A stretch of 64,000 nt of DNA from Ga0077555 sp963746315 (GTDB lineage: Bacteria; Pseudomonadota; Alphaproteobacteria; Rhizobiales; Hyphomicrobiaceae). The notes beneath the pieces were generated by a model. The model was not told where the DNA came from and made no database searches. It worked only from the letters and a program-made list of their open reading frames with translations. A program made the translations under genes and the position numbers. Location: contig CAVVAR010000004.1 of assembly GCA_963746315.1 (NCBI GenBank), positions 62,001-126,000 on the forward strand, in the 5' to 3' direction. Below, in pieces: positions 36,990-46,646 of the stretch (position 1 is its first letter; the number at the start of each line of letters is the position of its first letter).

Positions 36990-38530
36990 GTCGCGCCTGG
37001 CATCTGGCCGGGCTCGACACGGCCAAGCTCGAGCGTCTCGCTGAGCTGGTCGCCTTGAAGCTGACAGCTGGCGACGCCGTCCTCCTCCGTGGCGATCTCG
37101 GGGCCGGCAAGACCACGTTCGCCCGCGCGATACTTCGGGCACTGCTCGGGGATGCCGACGCCGAGGTGCCGAGCCCGACGTTTCCTATCATGCAGCCCTA
37201 CGCGACGCCGCGGCTCGACGTCGGCCACTTCGATCTCTATCGCCTTGCCGATGCGAGCGAGCTGGCCGAGATCGGTTTCGAGGAGGCGCTGGCCGGCGGC
37301 GCGGCCATAGTGGAATGGCCCGACCGTGCCGAAAATGACATGCCCGCGGACCGGCTCGAGGTCGCGATCGCCGCTGGCGCGAGCCCGGAGCTACGCGATT
37401 TGACGTTGATGGGAGCGGGCAGCTGGATACCGCGGCTGGAGCGGATCGAGCTTATCCATCACTTCCTGGCGCGGGCGGTGCCGCAAGGCGTCGAGCCCGA
37501 GCGGATCGCCTACCTTCAAGGCGACGCCTCGGCGCGGGCTTACGCACGCATTCACTTGAATGGCACGAGTTTCATTCTGATGGATGCGCCACGTATGCCC
37601 GATGGACCGCCGGTTCTGAACGGTCTGCCCTACAGCCGGATAGCGCACCTGGCAGAGGACGTCCGCCCATTCGTCGCCATTGGCGGGGCCCTGGCGGCGA
37701 ACGGCGTCTCGGCACCGAACATTCATGCCTCCGATTTGGAGTACGGCCTTCTGCTGCTCGAGGATCTGGGCGACCTCACCTTCGGCCGTGCTCTCGACGT
37801 CGGCGTGCCACAAGGCCTGCTCTGGGGCGCGGCCGTGGACCTGCTCCTGAGGCTGCGCCGGTCGCCGCTGCCGGACTACCTGCCCTTGCCCGATGGCACC
37901 GTTTATCGCCTTCCCCGATTCGACCGCGCGGCTCTGGGCATCGAGATCGATCTGATCCTCGACTGGTATTGGCCCGAGGTGAAGCGCGCGCCTCCCCCCG
38001 ATGCGATACGGCAGGAGTTGCACGCTTTGTGGGCGCCCGTGCTCGACCGGCTCCTCGCAGAGCCACCGGGCCTGTTCCTGCGCGACTTCCACTCGCCGAA
38101 CCTGTTCTGGCTGCCCGATCGGCCGCCGGGCGCGCGGGTCGGCGTGATCGACTTCCAGGACGCGTTGGCCGAGCCGTGGGCGCTGGATCTCGTGTCGCTG
38201 CTGCAGGACGCCCGGATCGACGTGCCGGCCGAGATCGAGACGGCGGAGCGCGATCGCTATCTGCGAGAGGTGGCCCGCTTCGAACCCGATTTCGACCGCG
38301 AGCGGTTTCTCGCGACCTACGCCGCCTTCGGTGCCCAGCGCAACACGCGCCTGATCGGGCTTTGGATCCGCCTGCTCCGCCGAGACGGCAAGCCCGGCTA
38401 CCTGAGGCACATGAGCCGCACCTGGACCTATCTCGCGCGCAACCTCGCCCACCCGGACTTGGCGGCCCTTGCAGCGTGGTACGATGTGAACTTCCCGGAG
38501 GCGATCCGCCGAGCGCCGATTGGCATCTGA
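36986..38530 (+). CDS. TsaE-AmgK fusion: tRNA t6A ATPase domain plus MurNAc/GlcNAc anomeric kinase domain
   Basis: A 514-residue two-domain protein. Residues 1-145 are TsaE, the ATPase that assists TsaB/TsaD in making tRNA t6A: RGDLGAGKTTFARAIL P-loop, SPTFPIMQPY, HFDLYRLAD, IVEWPDRAE. Residues about 165-514 are an aminoglycoside-phosphotransferase-fold kinase like AmgK, which phosphorylates MurNAc/GlcNAc at C1. Its catalytic loop is LRDFHSPNLFW (Asp367, Asn372) and its metal site GVIDFQDA. It overlaps divL by ATGA and is followed by murU, the next enzyme of the AmgK recycling route, which supports the kinase assignment. The fusion is common in Hyphomicrobiales. Confidence 0.92.
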   Translation: MSRAWHLAGLDTAKLERLAELVALKLTAGDAVLLRGDLGAGKTTFARAILRALLGDADAEVPSPTFPIMQPYATPRLDVGHFDLYRLADASELAEIGFEEALAGGAAIVEWPDRAENDMPADRLEVAIAAGASPELRDLTLMGAGSWIPRLERIELIHHFLARAVPQGVEPERIAYLQGDASARAYARIHLNGTSFILMDAPRMPDGPPVLNGLPYSRIAHLAEDVRPFVAIGGALAANGVSAPNIHASDLEYGLLLLEDLGDLTFGRALDVGVPQGLLWGAAVDLLLRLRRSPLPDYLPLPDGTVYRLPRFDRAALGIEIDLILDWYWPEVKRAPPPDAIRQELHALWAPVLDRLLAEPPGLFLRDFHSPNLFWLPDRPPGARVGVIDFQDALAEPWALDLVSLLQDARIDVPAEIETAERDRYLREVARFEPDFDRERFLATYAAFGAQRNTRLIGLWIRLLRRDGKPGYLRHMSRTWTYLARNLAHPDLAALAAWYDVNFPEAIRRAPIGI

Positions 38531-38583
38531 CGGCCACCTAGTGGCGGCACCTTCGAGCAACACGGCAGGGGGACGCTGCCCGC

Positions 38584-39318
38584 ATGAGCATTCGCCTGGA
38601 CAAAGCCTTCGTGCTCTCTGCCGGCCTCGGCACGCGCATGCGGCCACTGACCGAGCAAGTGCCCAAGCCGCTGGTGCCACTCGCAGGCCGCCCGCTGCTG
38701 GATCACGTTCTGGATCGGCTCGCGGCAGCGGGCATCCGCGAGGCCGTGGTCAACGTGCACTACCTCGCCGACGCCATCGAGTTGCATCTCCAGGTTCGAC
38801 GGCAACCACGGATCGTGATCTCCGACGAGCGCGAGGGTCTGCTCGACACCGGTGGTGGCTTGGCGAAGGCATGGCCCCTGCTGCGCGGCGCGCCCGTGCT
38901 GGTGCACAACTCGGACAGCGTATGGATCGAGCACGGCGTCCCCAATCTGGAACGGCTCGCCGAGGCCATGGACGAGCGCCTGATGGACGGCGTGCTGCTG
39001 CTGGCCGAGCGGAGGACCAGCCTCGGCTACGAGGGCCGCGGTGATTTCCACCTCGGGGCCGACGGCCGCTTGAGGCGCGTCGCCCAGGGCGAGACGGCCA
39101 ATCTGGTCTTTGCCGGCGCCTCGATCGCGACACGGCGGCTGATGCGCGACGTGCCGGCCGGGGCCTTCTCCCTCAACCGGGTGTGGGACCGCGCGATGGC
39201 CGAGGGGCGGCTGTTCGGCATCCGGCTTGTCGGTACGTGGATGCATGTGGGCAATCCGGCGGCGCTGACCGCGGCCGAGGCGCTGATGGCGCGGCAACCG
39301 GGGGACGCGACGACATGA
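38584..39318 (+). CDS. murU: N-acetylmuramate alpha-1-phosphate uridylyltransferase
   Basis: A 244-residue nucleotidyltransferase making UDP-MurNAc from MurNAc-1-phosphate, a salvage path that bypasses MurA/MurB (the fosfomycin target). The signature LSAGLGTRMRPLTEQVPKPLVPLAGRPLL is at 11-39. VHNSDSVW near residue 107-114 is the metal-binding region and GTWMHVGNPAAL lies near the C-terminus. It is placed directly after the AmgK domain gene. The last bases overlap the addB start (ATGA, 39315-39318), tying cell-wall recycling to the recombination genes in one transcript. Confidence 0.92.
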   Translation: MSIRLDKAFVLSAGLGTRMRPLTEQVPKPLVPLAGRPLLDHVLDRLAAAGIREAVVNVHYLADAIELHLQVRRQPRIVISDEREGLLDTGGGLAKAWPLLRGAPVLVHNSDSVWIEHGVPNLERLAEAMDERLMDGVLLLAERRTSLGYEGRGDFHLGADGRLRRVAQGETANLVFAGASIATRRLMRDVPAGAFSLNRVWDRAMAEGRLFGIRLVGTWMHVGNPAALTAAEALMARQPGDATT

Positions 39319-42300
39319 GCCAGCGCGAGAGCGGTGCCCGGCCCCGCGTTTACACGGTTTCACCCGGCCGGCCATTTCTGTCGGCACTGGCCGAGGCGAT
39401 CCTCTCCGGAGACCTACCCGCGCCCGGAGGAGCAAAGCCGCGCCTCATCGACCTCCCGGCCTGGACCATCCTGATGCCGACCCGCCGGGCCGCGCGCACG
39501 CTGCAGGAGGCGTTTCTCGCCGTTGCCGGCGGCGAAGCGATGCTGCTGCCGGCGATCCGGCCCATCGCCGAAGGCCAGGAAGACCTCGGGCTGATCGAGA
39601 GCGCCATCGCCGGCCCGATGCTCGGCGCGGCCGAGCTGACGGCGCCACCGGCCATCGGCCCGCTGGAGCGAACGCTCCTTCTGACCGAGTTGGTGCTCGC
39701 CTGGTCGCGGGCCATGCGCCGGGCGACCAGCGGCAGCGACCCCGATGCGGCGGACATGGCGCCCGTCTCCGGCGCAGGCGCGACGACCCCGGCTCAGGCG
39801 GCCCGGCTCGCGTCCGAGCTGGCGCGCCTGATCGATGCCGTCGAGACCGAGAACGTAGCGCTCGACACGCTCTCCACGCTCGTGCCTGACGACTATTCGG
39901 CACACTGGCAGCAGACCCTCGATTTTCTGAGGATCGTTACGGAATTCTGGCCCCAACATCTCGCCGGCAACAACATGATCTCGCCCGCGGATCGGCGCAA
40001 TCGCTTGATCATCGCCGAAGCTGAGAGACTGACCGCTTTCCCGCCCCCATATCCCGTGATCGTCGCCGGGGTCACCGGCTCGGTGCCGGCGACCGCCGGG
40101 TTGATGCGCGCAGTGGCCCGTCTCCCGAATGGCGCCATCGTGCTCCCCGGCCTCGACACCGACCTCGACGACGACAGCTACAGCCGGCTCGCCGAAAGCC
40201 ACCCCGAGCATCCCCAGCACGGCCTAGCCCGGCTGGTTGCCCAACTCGGCCTGACCCGTGCCCAAGTGTGCGAGCTACCCGGCCGGCCGCTCGCTGCCGA
40301 GCGAACCCAGCGCAACAGGCTGATCAGCGAGGCGATGCGACCGACAGGAACTCTGGTCGGCTGGCGGCGGCTCAAGGAGCAGGCCGATCTTCCGGCATTC
40401 CAGGCGGCGCTCGCCGACGTCGATCTCGTCGAGACCGCCACTGCCGAGGACGAAGCCGAGGTGGTGGCCCTGATCCTGCGCGAGGCACTCGAGACACCCG
40501 GACGCACGGCCGCCCTCGTCTCGCCCGATCGCTTGCTGGCACGCCGCGTCGCGGCGAGGCTCGAGGCCTGGGGCATCCGCGTCGACGATTCCGCGGGGCG
40601 GCCTTTCGCCAAAACGGTGCCGGGCGCATTCCTCGATCTCGTCGCCAATGCACTGCAGTCGGGCTTTGCTCCAGCCGACCTCATGGCGCTGCTCAAGCAC
40701 CCCCTGACCCGGCTCGGCCTTACCGCCGGCGATGTGCGCCGGGCGGCACGCAACCTCGAGCTCGCAGCCCTGAGAACGACCTACCTGGGACGCGGCCTGC
40801 GGAGCCTCGAGGACGCGGTCGAGCGGGCACGCGTCGATGCCCAGGGCGGTGGACGTCGGCATCGCTCGGTCATGCGGATCAAGGATGCCGACTGGGATGC
40901 GATGTCCGATCTCGTGAAGCGGCTTGGGACGGCCATGGCCCCCCTCGTCGCGCTCGATGATGACGGCGCAGCCCACCCACTATCCCGTATCGTGCGGGTG
41001 CATATCGGCGTCGCCGAGGCGATCGCCCAGCCCGCCGAGACGGAAATCGGCGATCGCGAGGCGGGAGGGGCCGGTGCCGGCTCGCCGCTGTGGGACCGCG
41101 ACGAAGGCGCTGCGGCCTCCCTGCTGCTCGCGAAGCTGATGAACGAGGACATGACGCAGCCGGCCTTGCGGCTCGCCGACTATCCGGATTTTTTCCGCAC
41201 TCTGGTCGGCAGCGAGAGCATCCGCACGCGGGTGCCGCGCCATCCGCGGCTGTTCATCTGGGGACCCTACGAGGCCCGCCTCCACCAACCGGACGTCGTG
41301 GTGCTGGGCTCGCTCAACGAAGGCGTCTGGCCGAAGGCCTCCGATCCCGGTCCCTGGCTCAACCGCCAGATGCGCGCGACGCTCGGCTTACCGAGCCCCG
41401 AGGAGGAGACCGGCCGCGCCGCGCATGACGTTGCAAGCCTGCTCGGCGCCGAGAAAGTCTACCTGACCCGCGCGAACAAGGTGGGTGGCGTGCCAATGGT
41501 CGCCTCTCGCTGGCTCTTGCGCCTGCACGCCCTGCTCGGGGGCCTCGAGCTCGACACGGCGCTGGCTCCGGCGATGCCCTGGGCCGCCTGGGGCCGTGCC
41601 CGCGATCTGCCAGTTGAGATGACGCCTATCTCTCCGCCCGCGCCGACGCCCCCGTTGGCGCTTCGCCCTCGGCGGGCCTCCGTCTCCGATGTCGAGACCT
41701 GGCTGGCAAATCCCTACGCCATTTTTGCACGGCGCATCCTGCAACTCGAGGCTCTGCCGCCGCTCGGCCAGGAGCCGGGCCCCTCGGAACGCGGCCAGAT
41801 CGTGCACGAGGCATTGGCGCGTTTCACGAAGCACTACCCGGCGGCGATGCCACACGACGTCGTCGGGGCCTTCATGGAGATCGCCGACGTGGTGATCGGG
41901 GAGCTTGGCCGCGAGCCGCGCGTCAAGGCGTTCTGGCGCCCCCGCCTCGTCCGGTTTGCGCACTGGTTCGCCGAGACCGAGCCGGCGCGACGGGTCGCCG
42001 ACTCGCGACGCCTCGTCGAGATCGACGGCCGCCTCGGCTTCGACGCCCCCGGCGGGCGGTTCGAGCTGACGGCCCGGGCCGACCGCATCGACATCGAGCC
42101 CGCGGGCATCGTGATCACCGACTACAAGACAGGCGCGTTGCCGAAAGCCGCAGAGGTTGTCGCAGGCGAGGCGCCCCAGCTCCCCCTCGAGGCCGCCATG
42201 GCCGCAGCCGGCGTCTTTCCGCAGGTCGACGCCGCGATCGTGTCCGCGCTGCGCTACATCCGCGCCACCGGGGGCGAGCCACCTGGCGAGGAATGCCTGA

Positions 42301-42503
42301 TCACGTCGAAGGACAAGACCGTGGGTGAGATCGGCGCAAGCGCACTGGCCGAGTTGCAGAAGCTCGTCGCAAGGTTCGACGACGCGGGCACGCCGTACCG
42401 CGCCTTACGCCGTCGCCGATTCGACTACACCTACGACGACTATGCGCACCTTGCCCGCATCGGTGAGTGGACCAGCGACACGGGAACCGGGGGCAGCGAA
42501 TGA
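39315..42503 (+). CDS. addB: Double-strand break repair protein AddB
   Basis: Subunit of the AddAB helicase-nuclease that processes double-strand ends for RecA. Start at ATG 39315 (MSQRESGARPRVYTV), overlapping murU by 4 nt; 1062 residues. The N-terminal helicase-like half is inactive-looking and starts with TILMPTRRAARTLQEAFL. The C-terminal PD-(D/E)XK nuclease has the catalytic IVITDYKTGALPK (about residue 936). The four cysteines that hold a 4Fe-4S cluster in Bacillus AddB are not present at WLANPYAIFARRIL or near the C-terminus, as in other alphaproteobacterial AddB as far as I recall. It overlaps addA by 4 nt. Confidence 0.95.
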   Translation: MSQRESGARPRVYTVSPGRPFLSALAEAILSGDLPAPGGAKPRLIDLPAWTILMPTRRAARTLQEAFLAVAGGEAMLLPAIRPIAEGQEDLGLIESAIAGPMLGAAELTAPPAIGPLERTLLLTELVLAWSRAMRRATSGSDPDAADMAPVSGAGATTPAQAARLASELARLIDAVETENVALDTLSTLVPDDYSAHWQQTLDFLRIVTEFWPQHLAGNNMISPADRRNRLIIAEAERLTAFPPPYPVIVAGVTGSVPATAGLMRAVARLPNGAIVLPGLDTDLDDDSYSRLAESHPEHPQHGLARLVAQLGLTRAQVCELPGRPLAAERTQRNRLISEAMRPTGTLVGWRRLKEQADLPAFQAALADVDLVETATAEDEAEVVALILREALETPGRTAALVSPDRLLARRVAARLEAWGIRVDDSAGRPFAKTVPGAFLDLVANALQSGFAPADLMALLKHPLTRLGLTAGDVRRAARNLELAALRTTYLGRGLRSLEDAVERARVDAQGGGRRHRSVMRIKDADWDAMSDLVKRLGTAMAPLVALDDDGAAHPLSRIVRVHIGVAEAIAQPAETEIGDREAGGAGAGSPLWDRDEGAAASLLLAKLMNEDMTQPALRLADYPDFFRTLVGSESIRTRVPRHPRLFIWGPYEARLHQPDVVVLGSLNEGVWPKASDPGPWLNRQMRATLGLPSPEEETGRAAHDVASLLGAEKVYLTRANKVGGVPMVASRWLLRLHALLGGLELDTALAPAMPWAAWGRARDLPVEMTPISPPAPTPPLALRPRRASVSDVETWLANPYAIFARRILQLEALPPLGQEPGPSERGQIVHEALARFTKHYPAAMPHDVVGAFMEIADVVIGELGREPRVKAFWRPRLVRFAHWFAETEPARRVADSRRLVEIDGRLGFDAPGGRFELTARADRIDIEPAGIVITDYKTGALPKAAEVVAGEAPQLPLEAAMAAAGVFPQVDAAIVSALRYIRATGGEPPGEECLITSKDKTVGEIGASALAELQKLVARFDDAGTPYRALRRRRFDYTYDDYAHLARIGEWTSDTGTGGSE

Positions 42504-45500
42504 CCAGACATCCCCTTCCGCCCGAGCTCGCGGACGAGCTGCACGCCACGACCCAGCGGCAGGCGCTCGCCGCTAATCCGATCGTCTCGGCCTGGGTGTC
42601 GGCCAACGCCGGAACCGGCAAGACGCATGTGCTCACGACACGCGTTCTGCGCCTGCTGGTCGCCGGCACGCCACCCGAGCGCCTGCTCTGCCTGACCTAC
42701 ACCAAGGCGGCGGCAGCGGAGATGTCGTCGCGGGTGTTCGACCGGCTGTCGCGATGGGTCACGGTCGATGACAAGCATCTCCACGATGCTCTCGCGGGTC
42801 TTCTGGAGCGCCGGCCGACCGAGGCCGAGACCGGCCGAGCCCGCGATCTGTTCACGCGGGCGATCGAGACACCGGGTGGTCTCAAGGTGCAGACCATCCA
42901 CGCCTTCTGCGAGCGCCTGCTGCAACGCTTTCCGCTCGAGGCGTCGGTGCCACCGGGGTTTGCCATCCTCGACGACGCGACCAGGGCCGCGCTCATCCGC
43001 GAAGCGACGACGCACGTCCTCGAGATCGCGACCAGCGACCCGGCGGGCGCTCTCGGCCGAGCCCTCGCGACAGCCGTGCGCTATGCCGCCGACGACGGCT
43101 TCGACCGCATCCTCGCGGACGCCATGGCCAAGGCCGACTGGCTGGAGCAGGCCTCGCGTCTCGAGCTCGACGCGCCACGCGGCGACGACCCGATCTCCGC
43201 TCTCTATCGCCGGGCGCTCGGGCTCGAGGCAGCGGACACCTTCGATGCCCTCCAGAACCAATGCGCCGGGGTTCTCAAGTCTTCACAGCTTTCACGCGTC
43301 CGCGACGTGCTCAGAGGCGGGACTTCGGCGGACCAGGATCATGCCGAGACGATCGCCGCTGCAATCGAAGCACCGGCGAGCGAAGCGCGGATTGCAGCAC
43401 TGGCGGGGTACTTCCTGACCGGCAAGGGCGAGCCCCGCGCCCGCCTCCTGACCGCGAAGCTGAAGTCTGCAAATCCCGATCTTTCCGCGGACCTGGACGC
43501 GGCACAGACCCGGTTCGTCGAGCTCAAGCAGAAGCTCTGCTGCATCGCCGTCGCCGACGCCACCGTCGCCGCCATGCGCTTGGCGGACGCCGCCATGCAG
43601 CGCTACCACGCGCTGAAAGCGCAGCGCGCCGCACTCGACTTCGACGACCTCATCCGCGCCGCCGGGTCGCTGCTCGGCGACAACCACGACGCCCAGTGGG
43701 TGCTCTACAAGCTCGACGGCGGACTGGACCACATCCTCGTCGACGAGGCGCAGGACACCAGTCCCACGCAGTGGCGCGTCATCAGGGCGCTGGCCGAGGA
43801 GTTCCTTTCGGGTGCCGGCGCACGCCAGCTCGACACGGGCATCCCGCGCACCGTCTTCGCCGTCGGCGACGAGAAACAGTCGATCTATGGCTTCCAAGGG
43901 GCTGCCCCCAAGATGTTCGCCGACATGGGTCGGCTGTTCGAGAGAATGGCTCGCAACGCTGAGCTTCGTTTCGAGCGCGTTCCGCTGACGCTTTCGTTCC
44001 GGACGGTTGCCCCGGTCCTGGAGACCGTCGATCGCGTTTTCTCGGCCCCCGATCGGGCATCCGGACTGACCTCGACAGGAGAGATCCCGAAGCACACGGC
44101 GAACCGCTTCGGCATGGCCGGACTGGTCGAGCTTTGGGATACGGAGCAGCCGGACCGGACCGAGCCCGCGCCCGCTTGGCAGCCGCTGGACGAGGTGGCG
44201 CAATCCGCGCCCGCCATACGACTGGCGGAGCGGATCGCCGAGACCATCGCGGGATGGGTGGAGGGCGGCGAGATGCTCCCTTCTGAGGGCCGACCAGTCG
44301 GCTACGGCGACATCCTGATCCTGGTGCGCCGCAGGCGGCCCTTCGCCGACCTGATGGTCTCAACCTTGAAGAAGCGTGGCGTTCCCGTGGCCGGCGCCGA
44401 CCGGCTGCGGCTGACCGACCAGCTCGCCGTCCTCGATCTGATGGCACTCGCCGATGTCCTGCTGCTGCCCGAGGACGATCTCGCCCTCGCCTCCGTGTTG
44501 AAGAGCCCGCTTTTCGGCCTCGACGACGGCGATCTCATTCGCCTCGCTCCGAAGCGGCGCGGCTCGCTGTGGTCGGCATTGCTCGCCGCAGCCAAAGCCG
44601 AGGCTCGCTACGCGCCCGCTGCCGAGCAGTTGAAGCGCTGGCGCTCGCGCGCCGACGTGGTCCCGCCCTATGAGTTCCTGGTCGAGGTACTGGTGCACGA
44701 CGGCATGCGCGCCAAGCTGCTCGGCCGCCTCGGCCCGGAGGCAGCCGACCCGCTCGACGAGCTCGTCTCTCTGGCCTTAGCCTATGACGAGCAGGCGCCG
44801 CCCTCGCTGCAAGGCTTCATGGATTGGCTGCGCGCGACCGATCGCGACATCAAGCGCGACATGGAGCATGGCCGCAGCGAGGTTCGCGTCATGACCGTGC
44901 ACGGCTCGAAGGGGCTCGAGGCACCGGTGGTGATTCTTCCCGACACCTGCGCAGGCGTCAATGGCGGACGCCCCGGGGGGCTCGTCGAGTTTCCCGAGAT
45001 GCACCGCCCCCCTGCAATGACCGGACAACCCTTCCTCTGGCCGGTGAAGGGCACTTCGACTGTGCAAGCCGTGACCACGGCGCGCCAGAACGCCCGTCAA
45101 AAGGAGACCGAGGAGCACAACCGGCTGCTCTACGTCGCGCTCACACGAGCCCGGGATCGGCTCTACGTGTGCGGCTTCGAAGGCGGACGCGGCCGCGAGG
45201 CGGGCTGCTGGTACGACGCCGTCGAGGCTGGCTTGGCCGGCGCCCTCGTCGAGACGGCCGACCCGGCGGGCCGTCGCATCCGGCGACTGGAGGCACCTCA
45301 GATGCGCGATCCGGAGCCGACGAAGACAAAGGCGCACGCCATCGTGGATGCGATCGCCCCACCGGATTGGGCACGCGTCAAGGCCCCGCGCGAGCCCGGC
45401 ATCGCGGTTCCGCTGGCTCCGTCCCGCCTGGCACCGCTTGAATCCGACGACGAGGGTGATCCCGTCGATCAGCCCCGCGCCCCCCGCGGCCCTGACGAGC

Positions 45501-46087
45501 CCCCGGCCCCCTCCCCCGCCGTCCTCGCCGACGGCAACCGCTTCCTGCGCGGCACCCTCACCCACGCGTTGCTGCAGCACTTGCCGGGCATAGCCGAGGC
45601 GCAGCGCAAGGACGCAGCCACCGCGTTCGTGGCGGCACGGGCTGAGAGCCTTTCGCCCCGAACCCGCGACAGCATCGTCACCGAGACGCTGGCTGTGCTG
45701 GCGGACCCGGATTTCGCCGCTGTGTTCGGGCCAGACAGCCGCGCCGAGGTGCCGATCGTAGCCGAGTTGCCCCCACCTGACGGGAACGGCCAAACCGTGC
45801 GCCTGACCGGGCAGATCGACCGGCTCGTCGCGACCGATCACGAGGTTCTGATCGTTGACTTCAAGACCAACCGTCCGCCCCCCACCGATGTTGCCCAGGT
45901 GGCCGATGCCTACGTCCTGCAGCTTGCAGCCTATCGATTTGCCGTAGCTCGGATTTTCCCCGGTCGCACAATCCGGGCGGCGCTGCTGTGGACGGATGGC
46001 CCGCACCTCATGGAGTTGCCTTCTGACAGCCTTGACGATGCCTCAAAACGGTTGTTCCTGCTGGATCGGGCCAATCTTGACGCCTGA
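42500..46087 (+). CDS. addA: Double-strand break repair helicase AddA
   Basis: UvrD-type (SF1A) helicase with nuclease domain; partner of AddB. ATG 42500 (MTRHPLPPELADEL) overlaps addB; 1195 residues. Walker A is VSANAGTGKTHVL (about 33-45) and motif Ia is LCLTYTKAAAAEM. Walker B is ILVDEAQDTSPTQW, motif III FAVGDEKQSIYGFQGA and motif V MTVHGSKGLEAPVV, followed by LLYVALTRARDRLYV. The C-terminal PD-(D/E)XK nuclease has LTGQIDRLV and VLIVDFKTNR. It is the last gene of the divL-addA run; a 93-bp gap separates it from trxA. Confidence 0.97.
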   Translation: MTRHPLPPELADELHATTQRQALAANPIVSAWVSANAGTGKTHVLTTRVLRLLVAGTPPERLLCLTYTKAAAAEMSSRVFDRLSRWVTVDDKHLHDALAGLLERRPTEAETGRARDLFTRAIETPGGLKVQTIHAFCERLLQRFPLEASVPPGFAILDDATRAALIREATTHVLEIATSDPAGALGRALATAVRYAADDGFDRILADAMAKADWLEQASRLELDAPRGDDPISALYRRALGLEAADTFDALQNQCAGVLKSSQLSRVRDVLRGGTSADQDHAETIAAAIEAPASEARIAALAGYFLTGKGEPRARLLTAKLKSANPDLSADLDAAQTRFVELKQKLCCIAVADATVAAMRLADAAMQRYHALKAQRAALDFDDLIRAAGSLLGDNHDAQWVLYKLDGGLDHILVDEAQDTSPTQWRVIRALAEEFLSGAGARQLDTGIPRTVFAVGDEKQSIYGFQGAAPKMFADMGRLFERMARNAELRFERVPLTLSFRTVAPVLETVDRVFSAPDRASGLTSTGEIPKHTANRFGMAGLVELWDTEQPDRTEPAPAWQPLDEVAQSAPAIRLAERIAETIAGWVEGGEMLPSEGRPVGYGDILILVRRRRPFADLMVSTLKKRGVPVAGADRLRLTDQLAVLDLMALADVLLLPEDDLALASVLKSPLFGLDDGDLIRLAPKRRGSLWSALLAAAKAEARYAPAAEQLKRWRSRADVVPPYEFLVEVLVHDGMRAKLLGRLGPEAADPLDELVSLALAYDEQAPPSLQGFMDWLRATDRDIKRDMEHGRSEVRVMTVHGSKGLEAPVVILPDTCAGVNGGRPGGLVEFPEMHRPPAMTGQPFLWPVKGTSTVQAVTTARQNARQKETEEHNRLLYVALTRARDRLYVCGFEGGRGREAGCWYDAVEAGLAGALVETADPAGRRIRRLEAPQMRDPEPTKTKAHAIVDAIAPPDWARVKAPREPGIAVPLAPSRLAPLESDDEGDPVDQPRAPRGPDEPPAPSPAVLADGNRFLRGTLTHALLQHLPGIAEAQRKDAATAFVAARAESLSPRTRDSIVTETLAVLADPDFAAVFGPDSRAEVPIVAELPPPDGNGQTVRLTGQIDRLVATDHEVLIVDFKTNRPPPTDVAQVADAYVLQLAAYRFAVARIFPGRTIRAALLWTDGPHLMELPSDSLDDASKRLFLLDRANLDA

Positions 46088-46180
46088 GCAGGGCCTACCT
46101 ACGTTCGGTTCGACTCATCGGCGTACCGCCGTAACGGGCCGCTGTCCTCCGCGACCGCCGCCCACTTCCAGGAGATGACC

Positions 46181-46501
46181 ATGACCGCAGAGGTTTCAGA
46201 CGCCAACTTCAAGGCCGAGGTTCTGGATTCGAGCGTGCCAGTCGTGGTGGACTTCTTCGCCGAGTGGTGCGGGCCATGCAAGGCCATGGCACCGGCGCTC
46301 GAGGCGGTCGCCAAGGAGATGGAGGGCAAGGTCAAGATCGTGAAGATCGACGTCGACCAGAACCCCGGCATCACCCAGCAGTACCGCATCCAGGCGATGC
46401 CGACCCTGATGATGTTCAAGGCCGGCAAGGTCGCCGCCACCCAGGTCGGCGCGCTCGTGCAGAAGCGCAAGCTCGAGGAGTGGATCAACGCGTCGGTGTG
46501 A
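46181..46501 (+). CDS. trxA: Thioredoxin
   Basis: A 106-residue cytoplasmic disulfide reductase with active site EWCGPCK (Cys30, Cys33) and the cis-proline loop AMPTLMMF. ATG 46181 (MTAEVSDANF) lies 6 nt after AGGAG; the ATG 6 nt further upstream overlaps that site. In alphaproteobacteria trxA commonly follows addA, as here. Confidence 0.97.
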   Translation: MTAEVSDANFKAEVLDSSVPVVVDFFAEWCGPCKAMAPALEAVAKEMEGKVKIVKIDVDQNPGITQQYRIQAMPTLMMFKAGKVAATQVGALVQKRKLEEWINASV

Positions 46502-46529
46502 TCCGGATCTGAGAGACTTTACGGAATGC

Positions 46530-46559
46530 GCGCCTCGGGAGGCGATCCCGGGGCGCTTT
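46530..46559 (+). terminator. Probable terminator after trxA
   Basis: GCGCCTCGGG-aggcgat-CCCGGGGCGC forms a 10-bp stem with one T-G pair and is followed by TTT, 28 bp after the trxA stop codon. Confidence 0.6.
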
Positions 46560-46646
46560 GCGTTAGGGAGCGCCGAGACAGCAAAACAGGCGACACGCGC
46601 GCTTCCTGCGGTAAGCTCGCCCCCTCGCGATCCCGAGGAGACACCC

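Noticed and set aside
36986..38530. Frameshift or misassembly joining tsaE to a kinase
   Set aside because: The frame is continuous, both domains are complete, and the fusion with murU downstream is a known arrangement in the order.
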